Positions 45,377 through 53,689 of a stretch of DNA of 64,000 nt are shown here, piece after piece (within the stretch, counting starts at the first letter, position 1; each line of letters starts with the position of its first letter). The notes under the pieces were generated by a model that worked only from the letters and a program-made list of their open reading frames with translations, was not told the DNA's origin and did not search any database. The DNA comes from Scytonema millei VB511283 (lineage in GTDB: Bacteria > Cyanobacteriota > Cyanobacteriia > Cyanobacteriales > Chroococcidiopsidaceae), in assembly GCF_000817735.3 (NCBI RefSeq), contig NZ_JTJC03000001.1, positions 753,710 to 817,709 on the forward strand, read 5' to 3'. A program made the translations under genes and the position numbers.

Positions 45377-45823
45377 ATGCGCGAACTCGACCAAAAACAG
45401 ACAATCGAACTGCTAAACTCCATCATGGAGTTTGAACTGGCGGGGGTAGTACGCTACACCCATTACTCTTTGATGGTGACTGGTCCCAACCGGATTCCAA
45501 TTGTCGAGTTTTTCAAACTGCAAGCTACCGAGTCTCTCACCCATGCCCAACAAGTAGGAGAAATTTTAACTGGTTTGGACGGACATCCCAGCCTGAGAAT
45601 TGCTCCGATGGAGGAAACCTACAAGCATACGGTACGGGATATTTTGGAAGAAAGTCTTTCTCACGAACGGAAAGCGCTAGATTTATATAAAAAACTGCTC
45701 GATACTGTAGAAGATGCCAGCGTTTATCTAGAAGAATTTGCCCGTACCATGATTGGCACGGAAGAACTGCACAACATCGAAATTAAAAAGATGCTGCGCG
45801 ACTTTAGTGGTAGTGCTGTGTAA
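45377..45823 (+). CDS. bfr: Bacterioferritin-like iron-storage protein
   Basis: 148 residues, four-helix ferritin-like fold. Ferroxidase ligands are visible: E19 (NSIMEFELAG), E52 and H55 in ATESLTHAQQ, E91 and H96-type pattern in ILEESLSHERKAL, and E129/H132 in IGTEELHNIEI. Size is slightly short for bacterioferritin (about 155-160). It oxidises and stores iron, or protects DNA in a Dps-like way. The start abuts a tandem repeat with no ribosome site. Neighbours are iron-linked. Confidence 0.85.
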   Translation: MRELDQKQTIELLNSIMEFELAGVVRYTHYSLMVTGPNRIPIVEFFKLQATESLTHAQQVGEILTGLDGHPSLRIAPMEETYKHTVRDILEESLSHERKALDLYKKLLDTVEDASVYLEEFARTMIGTEELHNIEIKKMLRDFSGSAV

Positions 45824-45921
45824 TGTCAAGAGTTGACAGTTGACAGTTGACAGTTGACAGTTTTCACGCAGTGTAGTGCCAGCGTCTACAGTTGACAGTC
45901 AACTAACATCATGAGAGAAAA

Positions 45922-46860
45922 ATGAATTTTAGTGCCGCTCTACCTACTTTTGTCATTACTCTGCGGGAGGGAGTAGAAGCAGCCCTCGTCGTGGGGATCG
46001 TTTTGGCTCTGCTCAAGAAAGCCAAACAGAGCAAACTCAACTCCTGGGTTTATGCTGGTGTTGGAGTTGGAATTGCCGCGAGTGCGTTGGTGGGGTTGTT
46101 ATTCAGTGCCATTATTCAAGCTCTAGGTTCAATAAATCCTGAATATACTCCAGTGGTAGAGCCACTGATGGAAGGAGCCTTCAGTGTTGTGGCGATCGCT
46201 ATGCTTAGCTGGATGCTGATTTGGATGACTCGTCAAGCGCGGTTTTTGAAGGCGGAAGTGGAAGGGACGGTAACGGCGGCGCTCAAACAAGACAATGGTG
46301 CGGGTTGGGGCGTTTTTAGCTTAATTTTCATTGCCGTACTGCGAGAAGGCTTTGAAACCGTCTTATTCATTGCTGCCAATTTTCAACAAGGTTTTTTTCC
46401 AGCGATTGGGGCAATTGGTGGTTTAGTGACGGCGATCGCGATCGGAGTTTTGTTATTTAAGTGGGGCGTAAAAATCAATATTCGCCTCTTTTTCCAAATC
46501 ATGGGCGTTCTGTTATTGCTGATTGTGGCAGGGTTAGTTGTTTCTGCACTAGCACATTTTGACACTGCTGTTGCTACTCTTGCCAAATTAGATCGACAGT
46601 CAGAAAGTCTGTGTTTTTATTACGAACGCTTCACCCGCAATCCTTCTTGTATTCTGGGACCAAGAGTATGGAACACCTCGAAAATTTTACCAGACGAGCA
46701 ATTTCCTGGCGTAATTTTAAAAGCCTTATTTGGCTATCGAGACGACCTATTTTTAGTCCAAGTGATATCTTACATAGGGTTTTTAGTGACTGTAGGCGGG
46801 ATTTATTTCCGCAGTTTAGGTATGGGTGCAAGTAAGCCAAAATCAGAGGCAGCGACTTAA
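45922..46860 (+). CDS. FTR1-family high-affinity iron permease (EfeU-like)
   Basis: 312 residues, seven membrane helices. Both iron-binding REGxE motifs are there: REGVE (15-19) and REGFE (near 140-144). FTR1/EfeU permeases take up iron that an oxidase has just oxidised, so the multicopper oxidase two genes upstream is the likely partner. GAGAGAAAA precedes the ATG. A repeat block separates it from the bacterioferritin gene, so it may have its own promoter. Confidence 0.93.
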   Translation: MNFSAALPTFVITLREGVEAALVVGIVLALLKKAKQSKLNSWVYAGVGVGIAASALVGLLFSAIIQALGSINPEYTPVVEPLMEGAFSVVAIAMLSWMLIWMTRQARFLKAEVEGTVTAALKQDNGAGWGVFSLIFIAVLREGFETVLFIAANFQQGFFPAIGAIGGLVTAIAIGVLLFKWGVKINIRLFFQIMGVLLLLIVAGLVVSALAHFDTAVATLAKLDRQSESLCFYYERFTRNPSCILGPRVWNTSKILPDEQFPGVILKALFGYRDDLFLVQVISYIGFLVTVGGIYFRSLGMGASKPKSEAAT

Positions 46861-46866
46861 TTAGTA

Positions 46867-46888
46867 GGGTGCGTTAAATAATGCACCC
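46867..46888. terminator. Hairpin between convergent genes
   Basis: GGGTGCGTTA pairs with TAATGCACCC (one G-U) around AA. It lies 6 bp after the FTR1 stop and 15 bp before the stop of the convergent glycosyltransferase, so it could serve as a two-way terminator. The unit also belongs to the small palindrome repeats of cyanobacteria. Confidence 0.5.
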
Positions 46889-46903
46889 AACAATTATGAA
46901 ATG

Positions 46904-48163
46904 TTATACATGCTGAAAAATTACCTTGGCGTATTCCTCGGCAGTATTTTGCTCGGCAAACTGTTTCATGCTAATGCGATCGCCTAAAGTTGCAGCGTCA
47001 GTCAAAAATTGAGTTAATCCTTGAGCAATTTCACTTGGGATAGTCGAATCTACACCTAGTCCTAACTGATAGCGTTTTACCATCTCTCCCATTAAACCGT
47101 AGTTGGAACTGAGAACTGGTTTTTGAGCTGCGGCAGCCAATAGTAAAATACCACTCATACCAATATGACGCTGATATGGAGCTAAGATAACATCAGCAAG
47201 TTGAAAATATGCTTGTACGGTATCTTCAGAAATATATTCAAACTGCGTCAGAATTTGTACGGGTTGCGACTGTTGAACCCGCTTGATTTGAGATTGGATG
47301 GCTGCTTGCTCTGGCGGATATGCATTGCCGACAATTAAGAGACAGATTTGTCCGCTAAGATTTGATGGCAACTGCGATATCGCTTCCAGCGTTTGATACA
47401 CTCCTTTACGTTCAGCTTCAAACGAACCAAACAGAAGAAATATTTGCCGATTAGCATCAATACTTAATTTTGTTTTGAGAAGTTCTGGCTGTATGATTTC
47501 AGAAACATGGCGATCGACTTGGACTGGATCTGGTAAATGTACGGCTGCTACATGAGAATTTAATCGAGCCAAATGTTTGATGACAAAGGGATCGAGACAG
47601 AAGAGAGTCTTCAATTGTGGATGTTTTAGCATCCGTGCTATGACAGTTTTCTCCCGATATTGTTGCAGAAAACTTTTTCTAGAAGGTACGTAGCTACTAA
47701 AGTCGCTATAGTGAAAAGTTGGCTTGAAGTATATTCCAGATACTTTGCAAGGTGACTTGAATCCTAGAGCTAGGGGAATTTGACAAGTATCTAAATACAT
47801 AATCAGACACTCACTAGCATTTAAAAATTTAGCATATCGACAAAGTAGCTGCCATTCTTGAAAGTTGCGCCAAGTACGCTTCAACTTGGAATTTCGAGAT
47901 TTGAGCGCAGCGTCTTCTGCAGCGGCGATCGCTACTACTTGAATATTATTTTGATTATATTCGTTAACGAGTTCGACAACATCAGCATGTTTTTCAAGAA
48001 ACATTGGTGATACAACTACGTCGAGTCTATCTGCTAACTGGCGATCGCCCCAATATTGTATGAGGTATTTAATGTATGCTGCATGATGACCTAAAATAGA
48101 GAGGTCAAATAGCATCAAATTGCGTTTTTTTATCACAGTTTTGTGTACTTTCTTATAATTCAT
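46904..48163 (-). CDS. Glycosyltransferase family 4-like protein
   Basis: 419 residues, GT-B appearance. The C-terminal half has the sugar-nucleotide-binding pattern of GT4 enzymes: LFGSFEAERKGVYQTLEAI (about 265-283), LLIVGNAYPPEQ, and YQRHIGMSGILLLAAAAQKPVLSS, where a Glu of the usual E-x7-E is replaced. The N-terminal half starts with MLFDLSILGHHAAYI (second Met, about residue 17). A later start there is possible. Probably makes or extends a cell-surface polysaccharide. Acceptor unknown. Stands alone between FTR1 and an IS element. Confidence 0.78.
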   Translation of the reverse strand: MNYKKVHKTVIKKRNLMLFDLSILGHHAAYIKYLIQYWGDRQLADRLDVVVSPMFLEKHADVVELVNEYNQNNIQVVAIAAAEDAALKSRNSKLKRTWRNFQEWQLLCRYAKFLNASECLIMYLDTCQIPLALGFKSPCKVSGIYFKPTFHYSDFSSYVPSRKSFLQQYREKTVIARMLKHPQLKTLFCLDPFVIKHLARLNSHVAAVHLPDPVQVDRHVSEIIQPELLKTKLSIDANRQIFLLFGSFEAERKGVYQTLEAISQLPSNLSGQICLLIVGNAYPPEQAAIQSQIKRVQQSQPVQILTQFEYISEDTVQAYFQLADVILAPYQRHIGMSGILLLAAAAQKPVLSSNYGLMGEMVKRYQLGLGVDSTIPSEIAQGLTQFLTDAATLGDRISMKQFAEQNTAEEYAKVIFQHV

Positions 48164-48524
48164 TACTATTTAAGTTTGCCCATTTTTAGTTTCCAGGTGA
48201 ACTTGATAGAGGAATCCGGTTTGATGAGTAAAAAGTTGCGGGGCGCTCAAATTCCTATCCCCGCCGCAAGCGGACGGGGCATTACGGAATTTGCCCTTCG
48301 GGACGCACTCCCGCTGTGTTCATGAACGTGACAAGCCACGGGGAATCTACCCTTGATGAGATTGAAAAAATCTCAGCATGGGTAGGATGCGTTACGCCAA
48401 AGGCTAACGCATCCTACATAAATTTCGAAAATTAAAATTGCTCTATCTCTATAGCAAACATTTCACTCACTTGTCATTAGTGAAACTACTGAGCGATATA
48501 AAAACCAAGAGAAAATACTTTATG
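48164..48524. other. Gap with GC-rich hairpins, left of the IS element
   Basis: 361 bp. 48236-48360 carries a GC-rich stem (CCCCGCCGCAAGCGGACGGGG) and CGTGACAAGCCACGGGGAAT, which recall the non-coding ends of IS200/IS605-type elements, but no transposase frame survives and I cannot confirm it. 48382-48417 is a separate palindrome. No gene is seen. Confidence 0.4.
48382..48417. repeat. Palindromic small repeat
   Basis: GTAGGATGCGTTA and TAACGCATCCTAC are perfect 13-bp arms around a loop that itself holds GCC/GGC. A widespread cyanobacterial repeat type. Confidence 0.85.
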
Positions 48525-49539
48525 AAACGTGAGTTCGACGGTGGGAGATGAGCCAAAAAGAAAAAAGAGACCTATGCTCAAAATACACAGCGCTCGGCCT
48601 CAGTTATGAATAGCACCATTGTATCTCGCCTAGATGTGACGCAAATTTTTTGTGAGGTAGACGACTTCTATCAAACCTTTGAACGACATTGGCAGCAACA
48701 GATGCTATTGACGGCAAGTTGTGGAGAACGCTTGTGTCGCTCTCGTTTAAGTCTGAGTGAGGTGATGACGATAGTAATTGCTTTTCATGGCTCGGGATAT
48801 CGTACTTTTAAAGAATTCTACACGCTACAAGTCCTACCAGGCTGGCGTCAAGCTTTTCCTCATCTAGTCAGCTATACTCGTTTTGTCGAATTGATGCCTT
48901 GGTCGTTGATGCTGTTATGCTGCTTTGTACAGACCCGTAAGGGAGAAGTCACTGGCATTTCATTCATTGATTCAACTCCGATTGAGGTGTGTCATCCAAA
49001 ACGTTCTAGAAGCCATCGTGTGTTTGAAGGCATGGTGGGTTGGAGCAAAAATTCGGTCGGGTGGCACTATGGGTTTAAGCTGCACCTAATTATCAATGAC
49101 CGAGGCGAGTTGCTAGCTTTTAAGCTGACCCCTGGCAATGTAGATGACCGCAAGCCTGTGCCGGACTTAACCCAAGACCTAATTGGTAAGCTATTTGGCG
49201 ATCGTGGTTATATATCTCAGGAATTGTTTGAGCAACTCTATCAGCAAGGCTTGGAGTTAATTACACGGCGTAAGAAGAAGATGAAGCAACAGTTGGTCAA
49301 GTTGATCGACAAAATTCTCTTACGTAAGCGAGCCTTAATTGAAACAGTTTATGACCAACTGAAGAACATTTCTCAAATCGAGCATTCCCGACATAGAAGC
49401 ATCTGGAATTTCCTGGTCAACTTGTTAGCTGGATTAACAGCTTATACTTATTTGCCCCGAAAACCTTCTCTCGATTTAGAACCCAAAGGCTTACCTGCTC
49501 TTCCTCCTGCTGTCTTTTAACCCCGTCGAACTCACGTTT
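48525..49539 (+). mobile_element. IS982-family insertion sequence, complete
   Basis: 1015 bp bounded by perfect 17-bp inverted repeats AAACGTGAGTTCGACGG (48525-48541 and, inverted, 49523-49539). The trinucleotide ATG flanks both ends (48522-48524 and 49540-49542) and may be the target duplication. One intact transposase gene fills it. Length, layout and transposase type agree with IS982. It inserted directly at the 3' end of the GHL10 gene. Confidence 0.88.
48606..49520 (+). CDS. IS982-family transposase
   Basis: 304 residues, intact. A DDE catalytic triad is visible: D122 in FIDSTPIEVC, D199 in LFGDRGYIS, and E246 in RALIETVYDQLK. The YGFKLHL and LTPGNVDDR stretches between the two Asp residues are typical of this family. 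Intact reading frame plus perfect terminal repeats suggest a recently active element. Confidence 0.92.
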   Translation: MNSTIVSRLDVTQIFCEVDDFYQTFERHWQQQMLLTASCGERLCRSRLSLSEVMTIVIAFHGSGYRTFKEFYTLQVLPGWRQAFPHLVSYTRFVELMPWSLMLLCCFVQTRKGEVTGISFIDSTPIEVCHPKRSRSHRVFEGMVGWSKNSVGWHYGFKLHLIINDRGELLAFKLTPGNVDDRKPVPDLTQDLIGKLFGDRGYISQELFEQLYQQGLELITRRKKKMKQQLVKLIDKILLRKRALIETVYDQLKNISQIEHSRHRSIWNFLVNLLAGLTAYTYLPRKPSLDLEPKGLPALPPAVF

Positions 49540-50794
49540 ATGAAGCGTTTCTAGAGAGATGATCTGGTTGCCAACCCAATAAAGTATTTGGTCGATTTAC
49601 AGGAAGAGAAAATATTTTCTGAAATCCTAATTGGCGTTTTTGCGGGGATTCTTTGGCTAAATTCCATAAAGTTTCATAGAAAAAGAAAGAAACTCCTGCA
49701 AAGCTGTACCTGCGAGTTACTTGAACTTGATTTTGAATTTGTCCCCACGGAACGTATTTACCTTTTAACCCTGATAAAATTCCAATTCCTACTGGAATAT
49801 GTTTTCGTGCTGCTTGCACTTCTGGGTATTGTAATTCGCTTAGAAATACTTTGAGGTCGTTGCGATAGACTTGCAAAACTAATTCTTCAATCAATCCTTG
49901 TTTGTCCCATTCTGCCCAATCTGCGAGAAAAAGATCGTAGGAAACTCTTTGAGGATTGGGAGCAATTGAAATTATGCAATTAGGTTTTTGTTGTTTGACG
50001 GTTTGAAATACCTGTTTCAAAAAAGCCGTAATTTTATCAGCACGCCAGCGCAGCCATTCGGAATCTTGGGGATCGCTAGGTGGCTTTTTTCCTTGATGTT
50101 CTTGCTGATATAAATTCACTGTAAATGGATCGTAACCAAATTCTGAAGGTAAACCGAAGTGATCGTCAAATTGAATTCCGTCTATATCGTATTTCGTAAC
50201 AACTTCTAGAATTAAACTTTGAATAAACTGCTGTACTTCAGGATGAAAAGGATTGAGCCAGACTCGTTTGTGTTTACCTTCTAACCAAATTTCTTTGTTA
50301 TTATATCTACGAGTTAGCCACTGAGGGTGACGTTTTGCTAATTCGGAATCAGCAGGAGCCATAAACCCAAATTCAAACCAGGGAATGACTCCCATGCGTT
50401 GTCGATCGCCCTGCAAAGTCATTTGTGGATGTCCTTGCTGGATAATTTCTTGTAAGATATCTCGTCCTTGTAATCCAGGCGTGGGATCGAGCGATCGCCC
50501 GATGGTTTGTGCGGCAATCGAGCTAGGATACAACGTGTATCCCCAGTTCCAAATCGTCGGATAGATAGTATTAAAATTCAGTTGATGTAGGGTTTGAATT
50601 GCTTGACTGAGGCGATCGCGTTTAAATAATACATCACTATCAATATTCGTCAGCCATACTCCCCTAATTTCGGCAGAGTTTGAATTGGGTTTGGGAGGAG
50701 TTGGCGCGGCTATGAGAGTTACAGAAGAAAAGCAGAGGATAACCGCTAGGCTGAACAGGGCGATCGCGAGGGGAGTAAAAAATTTCCGGCGCAT
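49538..50794 (-). CDS. GHL10 / family 10-like glycosylhydrolase, secreted
   Basis: 418 residues. Signal peptide (FTPLAIALFSLAVILCFSSV) then the GHL10 (DUF187) barrel: EIRGVWLTNIDSDVLF, LNFNTIYPTIWNWGYTLYPS, GVIPWFEFGFM, VWLNPFHPEV, DIDGIQFDDHFGLP and IISIAPNPQ. The paired Asp and Glu residues in FEF and DDH are the likely catalytic acids. Probably cleaves a cell-wall or surface polysaccharide outside the cytoplasm. The stop codon TAA sits exactly at the right end of the IS element, and removing the element would leave the same TAA in place. Confidence 0.88.
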   Translation of the reverse strand: MRRKFFTPLAIALFSLAVILCFSSVTLIAAPTPPKPNSNSAEIRGVWLTNIDSDVLFKRDRLSQAIQTLHQLNFNTIYPTIWNWGYTLYPSSIAAQTIGRSLDPTPGLQGRDILQEIIQQGHPQMTLQGDRQRMGVIPWFEFGFMAPADSELAKRHPQWLTRRYNNKEIWLEGKHKRVWLNPFHPEVQQFIQSLILEVVTKYDIDGIQFDDHFGLPSEFGYDPFTVNLYQQEHQGKKPPSDPQDSEWLRWRADKITAFLKQVFQTVKQQKPNCIISIAPNPQRVSYDLFLADWAEWDKQGLIEELVLQVYRNDLKVFLSELQYPEVQAARKHIPVGIGILSGLKGKYVPWGQIQNQVQVTRRYSFAGVSFFFYETLWNLAKESPQKRQLGFQKIFSLPVNRPNTLLGWQPDHLSRNAS

Positions 50795-50887
50795 CTTGAT
50801 TAAGTGAACCTACTGACGGCAAATTCTACAGTATGGGGAAAGCTATCTGTCAGAACTCTTAAAAGAATTTTGCCAATCGATAAGTTT

Positions 50888-51832
50888 ATGCAAGTTATAG
50901 TTCTGCTAGCCTTACTCCTGGGGATACTTGTAGCAACATTCGTATTTGGCATTGTGACGAAAAATTTTCTGCTATCCCTCGTTGCATTGCCATCGATCTA
51001 TTTCTATGTAGCGGCTGTACTAAAAGAATGGCGATATATTCCTTTACGAGAGCGCAGCTTTTATCTATGTAAATTAAAACGCTATCAAGAAGCGATCGCG
51101 GCTTGCGATCGTTTTCTCGGACGTTTGCCGGGATACGGTTTTACTTGGTTTAACCGAGGTTTATTATTATTTGAGTTAAAACGCGATCGAGAGGCGATCT
51201 CGAGCTACGATAAAGCTTTAGATTGTGCTAAAGATTACTACAAAGGATTTCCCTATCGAGTCTGGTATCATCGAGGTTTGGCATTACATCGCTTAGGGCG
51301 TTATAAACAGGCGATCGCCAATTACGACGAATCACTCAAATATACAAAAACATATCATCGCAATTTACGCTATCAGGTTTGGTATCATCGAGGTCTGGCG
51401 TTGCAAGAATTGGGACTGTACAGAGAAGCAATTTCTAGCTACGACCGAGCAATGCAGTATATGCACCGATACAAACAGGGTTGGCAGCAAAAAGGAGAAA
51501 ATGAGGTAGAGATTGCCGAGCCGCAAGACTTCTGGTATGCTCTGGATAATTTGTGGTGTGACTGTTTGGATAAGTTACAGTCCGTCCGCTTGCGCTACGA
51601 AAAGGCGATCGCCAGCCATAATCCAGACTCTAAGCACAAACCAGATTTTGGCGATGCTTTCTACAATCGCGCTTGCTGTTTTGCAGCCGCAGGAGATACG
51701 GATTTGGCTTTGGCAAATTTGCAACAAGCAATCTATCTCAATCCAAGCGAGTATAGGGAAAAAGCCAAGGCTGATGCGGGATGGGATGAATATCGGCGCG
51801 ATCGACAGTTTCAACGGTTGGTTGTTGGTTGA
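50888..51832 (+). CDS. TPR-repeat membrane protein
   Basis: 314 residues from the ATG at 50888. A GTG at 50804 would leave only 9 bp to the divergent gene. Two hydrophobic stretches (about 4-24 and 29-44) are followed by four or more tetratricopeptide-like repeats, with tandem WYHRGLALHRLGRYKQAIAN and WYHRGLALQELGLYREAISS as the clearest pair. Likely a membrane-anchored protein-protein interaction module. Partners unknown. Confidence 0.78.
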   Translation: MQVIVLLALLLGILVATFVFGIVTKNFLLSLVALPSIYFYVAAVLKEWRYIPLRERSFYLCKLKRYQEAIAACDRFLGRLPGYGFTWFNRGLLLFELKRDREAISSYDKALDCAKDYYKGFPYRVWYHRGLALHRLGRYKQAIANYDESLKYTKTYHRNLRYQVWYHRGLALQELGLYREAISSYDRAMQYMHRYKQGWQQKGENEVEIAEPQDFWYALDNLWCDCLDKLQSVRLRYEKAIASHNPDSKHKPDFGDAFYNRACCFAAAGDTDLALANLQQAIYLNPSEYREKAKADAGWDEYRRDRQFQRLVVG

Positions 51833-51922
51833 TCTCAACTCTTGCACAGGGGCGACTGTAAGTCGCAACTACACAGAAGCGGGCGATTGGGCAACGGGTT
51901 GCTCAACATTAGCCGCGTACAA

Positions 51923-51940
51923 AACCCGCCTGCGCGGGTT
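51923..51940. repeat. Palindrome upstream of the VOC gene
   Basis: AACCCGC and GCGGGTT around CTGC. A near twin (AGTCCGC/GCGGACT around the same CTGC) lies in the coding region at 52481-52498. The gap 51833-52025 otherwise holds no gene. Confidence 0.75.
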
Positions 51941-52025
51941 AAGAATAAGGTTGATAGTTGTTATTTGGTAACTTAGTATATGGGCGCATGGCTGTGCGCC
52001 TTGACAGTTATCTCCTTGGCGATCT

Positions 52026-52412
52026 ATGCACGTTACAGGTGTCCATCACGTTGCAATTATTTGTTCTGACTACGAGCGATCGAAGAAATTTTATACAGAA
52101 GTTTTGGGATTTTCCATTATTGAAGAAACATTTAGGGCGGCGAGAAATTCCTATAAATTAGATTTAAGAGTCAGCGATACGGTTCAAATTGAATTATTTT
52201 CTTTTCCTACGCCGCCGTCAAGACCGAGTAAGCCTGAAGCTTGTGGATTGAGACATTTAGCTTTTGCTGTTGACGATCTCGATCGCGCTGTCACCGAGCT
52301 AAATTCTCAAGGAGTGCAAGTAGAAGATATTAGAATAGACGAAATTACAGGTAAACGTTTTACTTTTTTTCAAGACCCAGATAATTTACCACTGGAACTT
52401 TATGAAAATTAA
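52026..52412 (+). CDS. VOC-superfamily metalloprotein (YaeR/GloA2-like)
   Basis: 128 residues, one full vicinal-oxygen-chelate unit: VTGVHHVAIICSDYERSKKFYTEVLGF, then LRHLAFAVDDLDRAV, ending with FFQDPDNLPLELYE. Metal ligands H7/H8, E near 55, H77 and E at the end match the glyoxalase I-like YaeR group. Substrate unknown. The predicted start is ATG. Confidence 0.88.
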   Translation: MHVTGVHHVAIICSDYERSKKFYTEVLGFSIIEETFRAARNSYKLDLRVSDTVQIELFSFPTPPSRPSKPEACGLRHLAFAVDDLDRAVTELNSQGVQVEDIRIDEITGKRFTFFQDPDNLPLELYEN

Positions 52413-52446
52413 TATGTTTGTTCTTTTTAAAGAAGGTTTCACGAAT

Positions 52447-52950
52447 ATGGGGCAAATTAAATTCGCAGCGATACCAACAAAGTCCGCCTGCGCGGACTAT
52501 AGAACAATTGGTTTTTTGAAATTTCGTCTAGCAACTCGCCTACCAACAAGGAGTTTTTTAACTCTGGTTTTGATTTGTAGTTTATTTTTGTGTTTTAGCG
52601 TTAATTTTATTTCTAGTGCTGTAGCTGCACCAAGTCAGATTGCTGAAAATGTAGACGCGAACAGTCAAACTGATCGCTTGCCTCCTAAAGTAGTTAAAGC
52701 TGTCATTGCCGATCTGACTAAGCAGCAAAACCTTCCTCCAGAAAAACTAGAAGTGACTCAATACAGTCGCGAAAGTTGGTCTGATGGTTGCTTGGGACTA
52801 CCTCAACCGGAAGAAATTTGCTCGCAAGCGATCGTTGAGGGTTGGCGAGTTGTGGTGTCCGATGGTAGCCAAAAATGGGTTTATCGTACTGATAATAGTG
52901 GGAGAAACGTGCGATTAGAATCACCAAGGATTTCTAAAGTCAAAATTTAA
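52447..52950 (+). CDS. Secreted protein of unknown function
   Basis: 167 residues from the ATG at 52447 (GAAGG upstream). An ATG at 52402 would overlap the VOC gene by 11 bp. A long basic lead, coded in part by a palindrome at 52481-52498, is followed by a signal-type hydrophobic stretch (about 41-60, ending AVAAPSQ). The mature part has the pattern LPPKVVKAVIADL, SWSDGCLGLPQPEEICSQA, GWRVVVSDGSQKWVYRTD, with two Cys likely to pair. I have seen this pattern in cyanobacterial hypothetical proteins but know no function. Confidence 0.65.
   Translation: MGQIKFAAIPTKSACADYRTIGFLKFRLATRLPTRSFLTLVLICSLFLCFSVNFISSAVAAPSQIAENVDANSQTDRLPPKVVKAVIADLTKQQNLPPEKLEVTQYSRESWSDGCLGLPQPEEICSQAIVEGWRVVVSDGSQKWVYRTDNSGRNVRLESPRISKVKI
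52481..52498. repeat. Palindrome inside the secreted-protein gene
   Basis: AGTCCGC and GCGGACT around CTGC, in frame upstream of the signal-peptide core (codes for SACAD). Same loop as the palindrome at 51923. Confidence 0.75.
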
Positions 52951-53030
52951 AAGTCAAAAGTCAAACTTTAGTCAAAATCTTGAAGTTACGTCAGGATGTT
53001 GTACTGGCGTTTCAGCCATTATGCTTAGCT

Positions 53031-53689
53031 CTAGCTCGCAGCAACGCAGCAAAGATGTTCGTTTCTCCAAGCTTGAGGACTCGTACCGTAGAACTGGCGA
53101 AAATAGCGGCTGAAGTGGCAAATATCTTGATAACCAATGCTTTCAGCAATTTGTCCGATTGTTTGTTCGGTTTTTTGCAGCAAGTAAATTGCTTGTGCTA
53201 TGTCACATAGGGTAATTGGTTGTCGGTAATTCTCTTCAATGAAGCGGAATACAGCCGCCATTTGAGAAGAGGTAGGAAAGATTGAGTGTACCATTTCTCA
53301 AGGGTATCTCTTTTTTCTAATTGGACGTGAATTGCTCAGAGCAATTCTTTCACAGTACAGGGTTTAGTCAGATAATCATCTGCCCCTAACTCCATGCCTT
53401 TACGGATGTCATCTCGACTTATTCTACTAGTGACAAATATAAAGGGAATCACTGCTGTGGTAGGATTTCTACGAACTGCACTCAGAACCCCAAAACCGTC
53501 GAATTCCCCGACTCTAGTAACGCCGCAAACGATTAGATCGGGTAGCTGTTTTTGTAGTTGTTGTATACCAACTGTACCATTTTCAGTGGCGATCGCGTGA
53601 AAACCTTTAGCTGTCAAACACTCTGAAAACAAGCTGCGAGTTTGTGCGTTCTCTTCAATGACCAAAATCTTTTTCACCACATCCTCCAC
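53031..53689 (-). pseudogene. Decayed response regulator with AraC-type DNA-binding domain
   Basis: Two adjacent open frames on the minus strand are pieces of one gene. The first (53336-53689) is a receiver domain to TKPCTVKELL. Its phosphorylation site reads DLIVCG in place of the expected Asp after Cys. An in-frame TGA stands where CGA (Arg of ELLRAI) is expected, after which the frame reads AIHVQLEKRDTLEKW. The second (53031-53294) continues in another frame with SIFPTSSQMAAVFRFIEENY and an AraC HTH region that jumps from LCDIAQAIYL to LQKTEQTIGQIAESIGY, so about 35-40 residues of helix-turn-helix 1 and the linker helix are missing. Receiver-AraC proteins of this layout are common in cyanobacteria. 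Confidence 0.75.
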
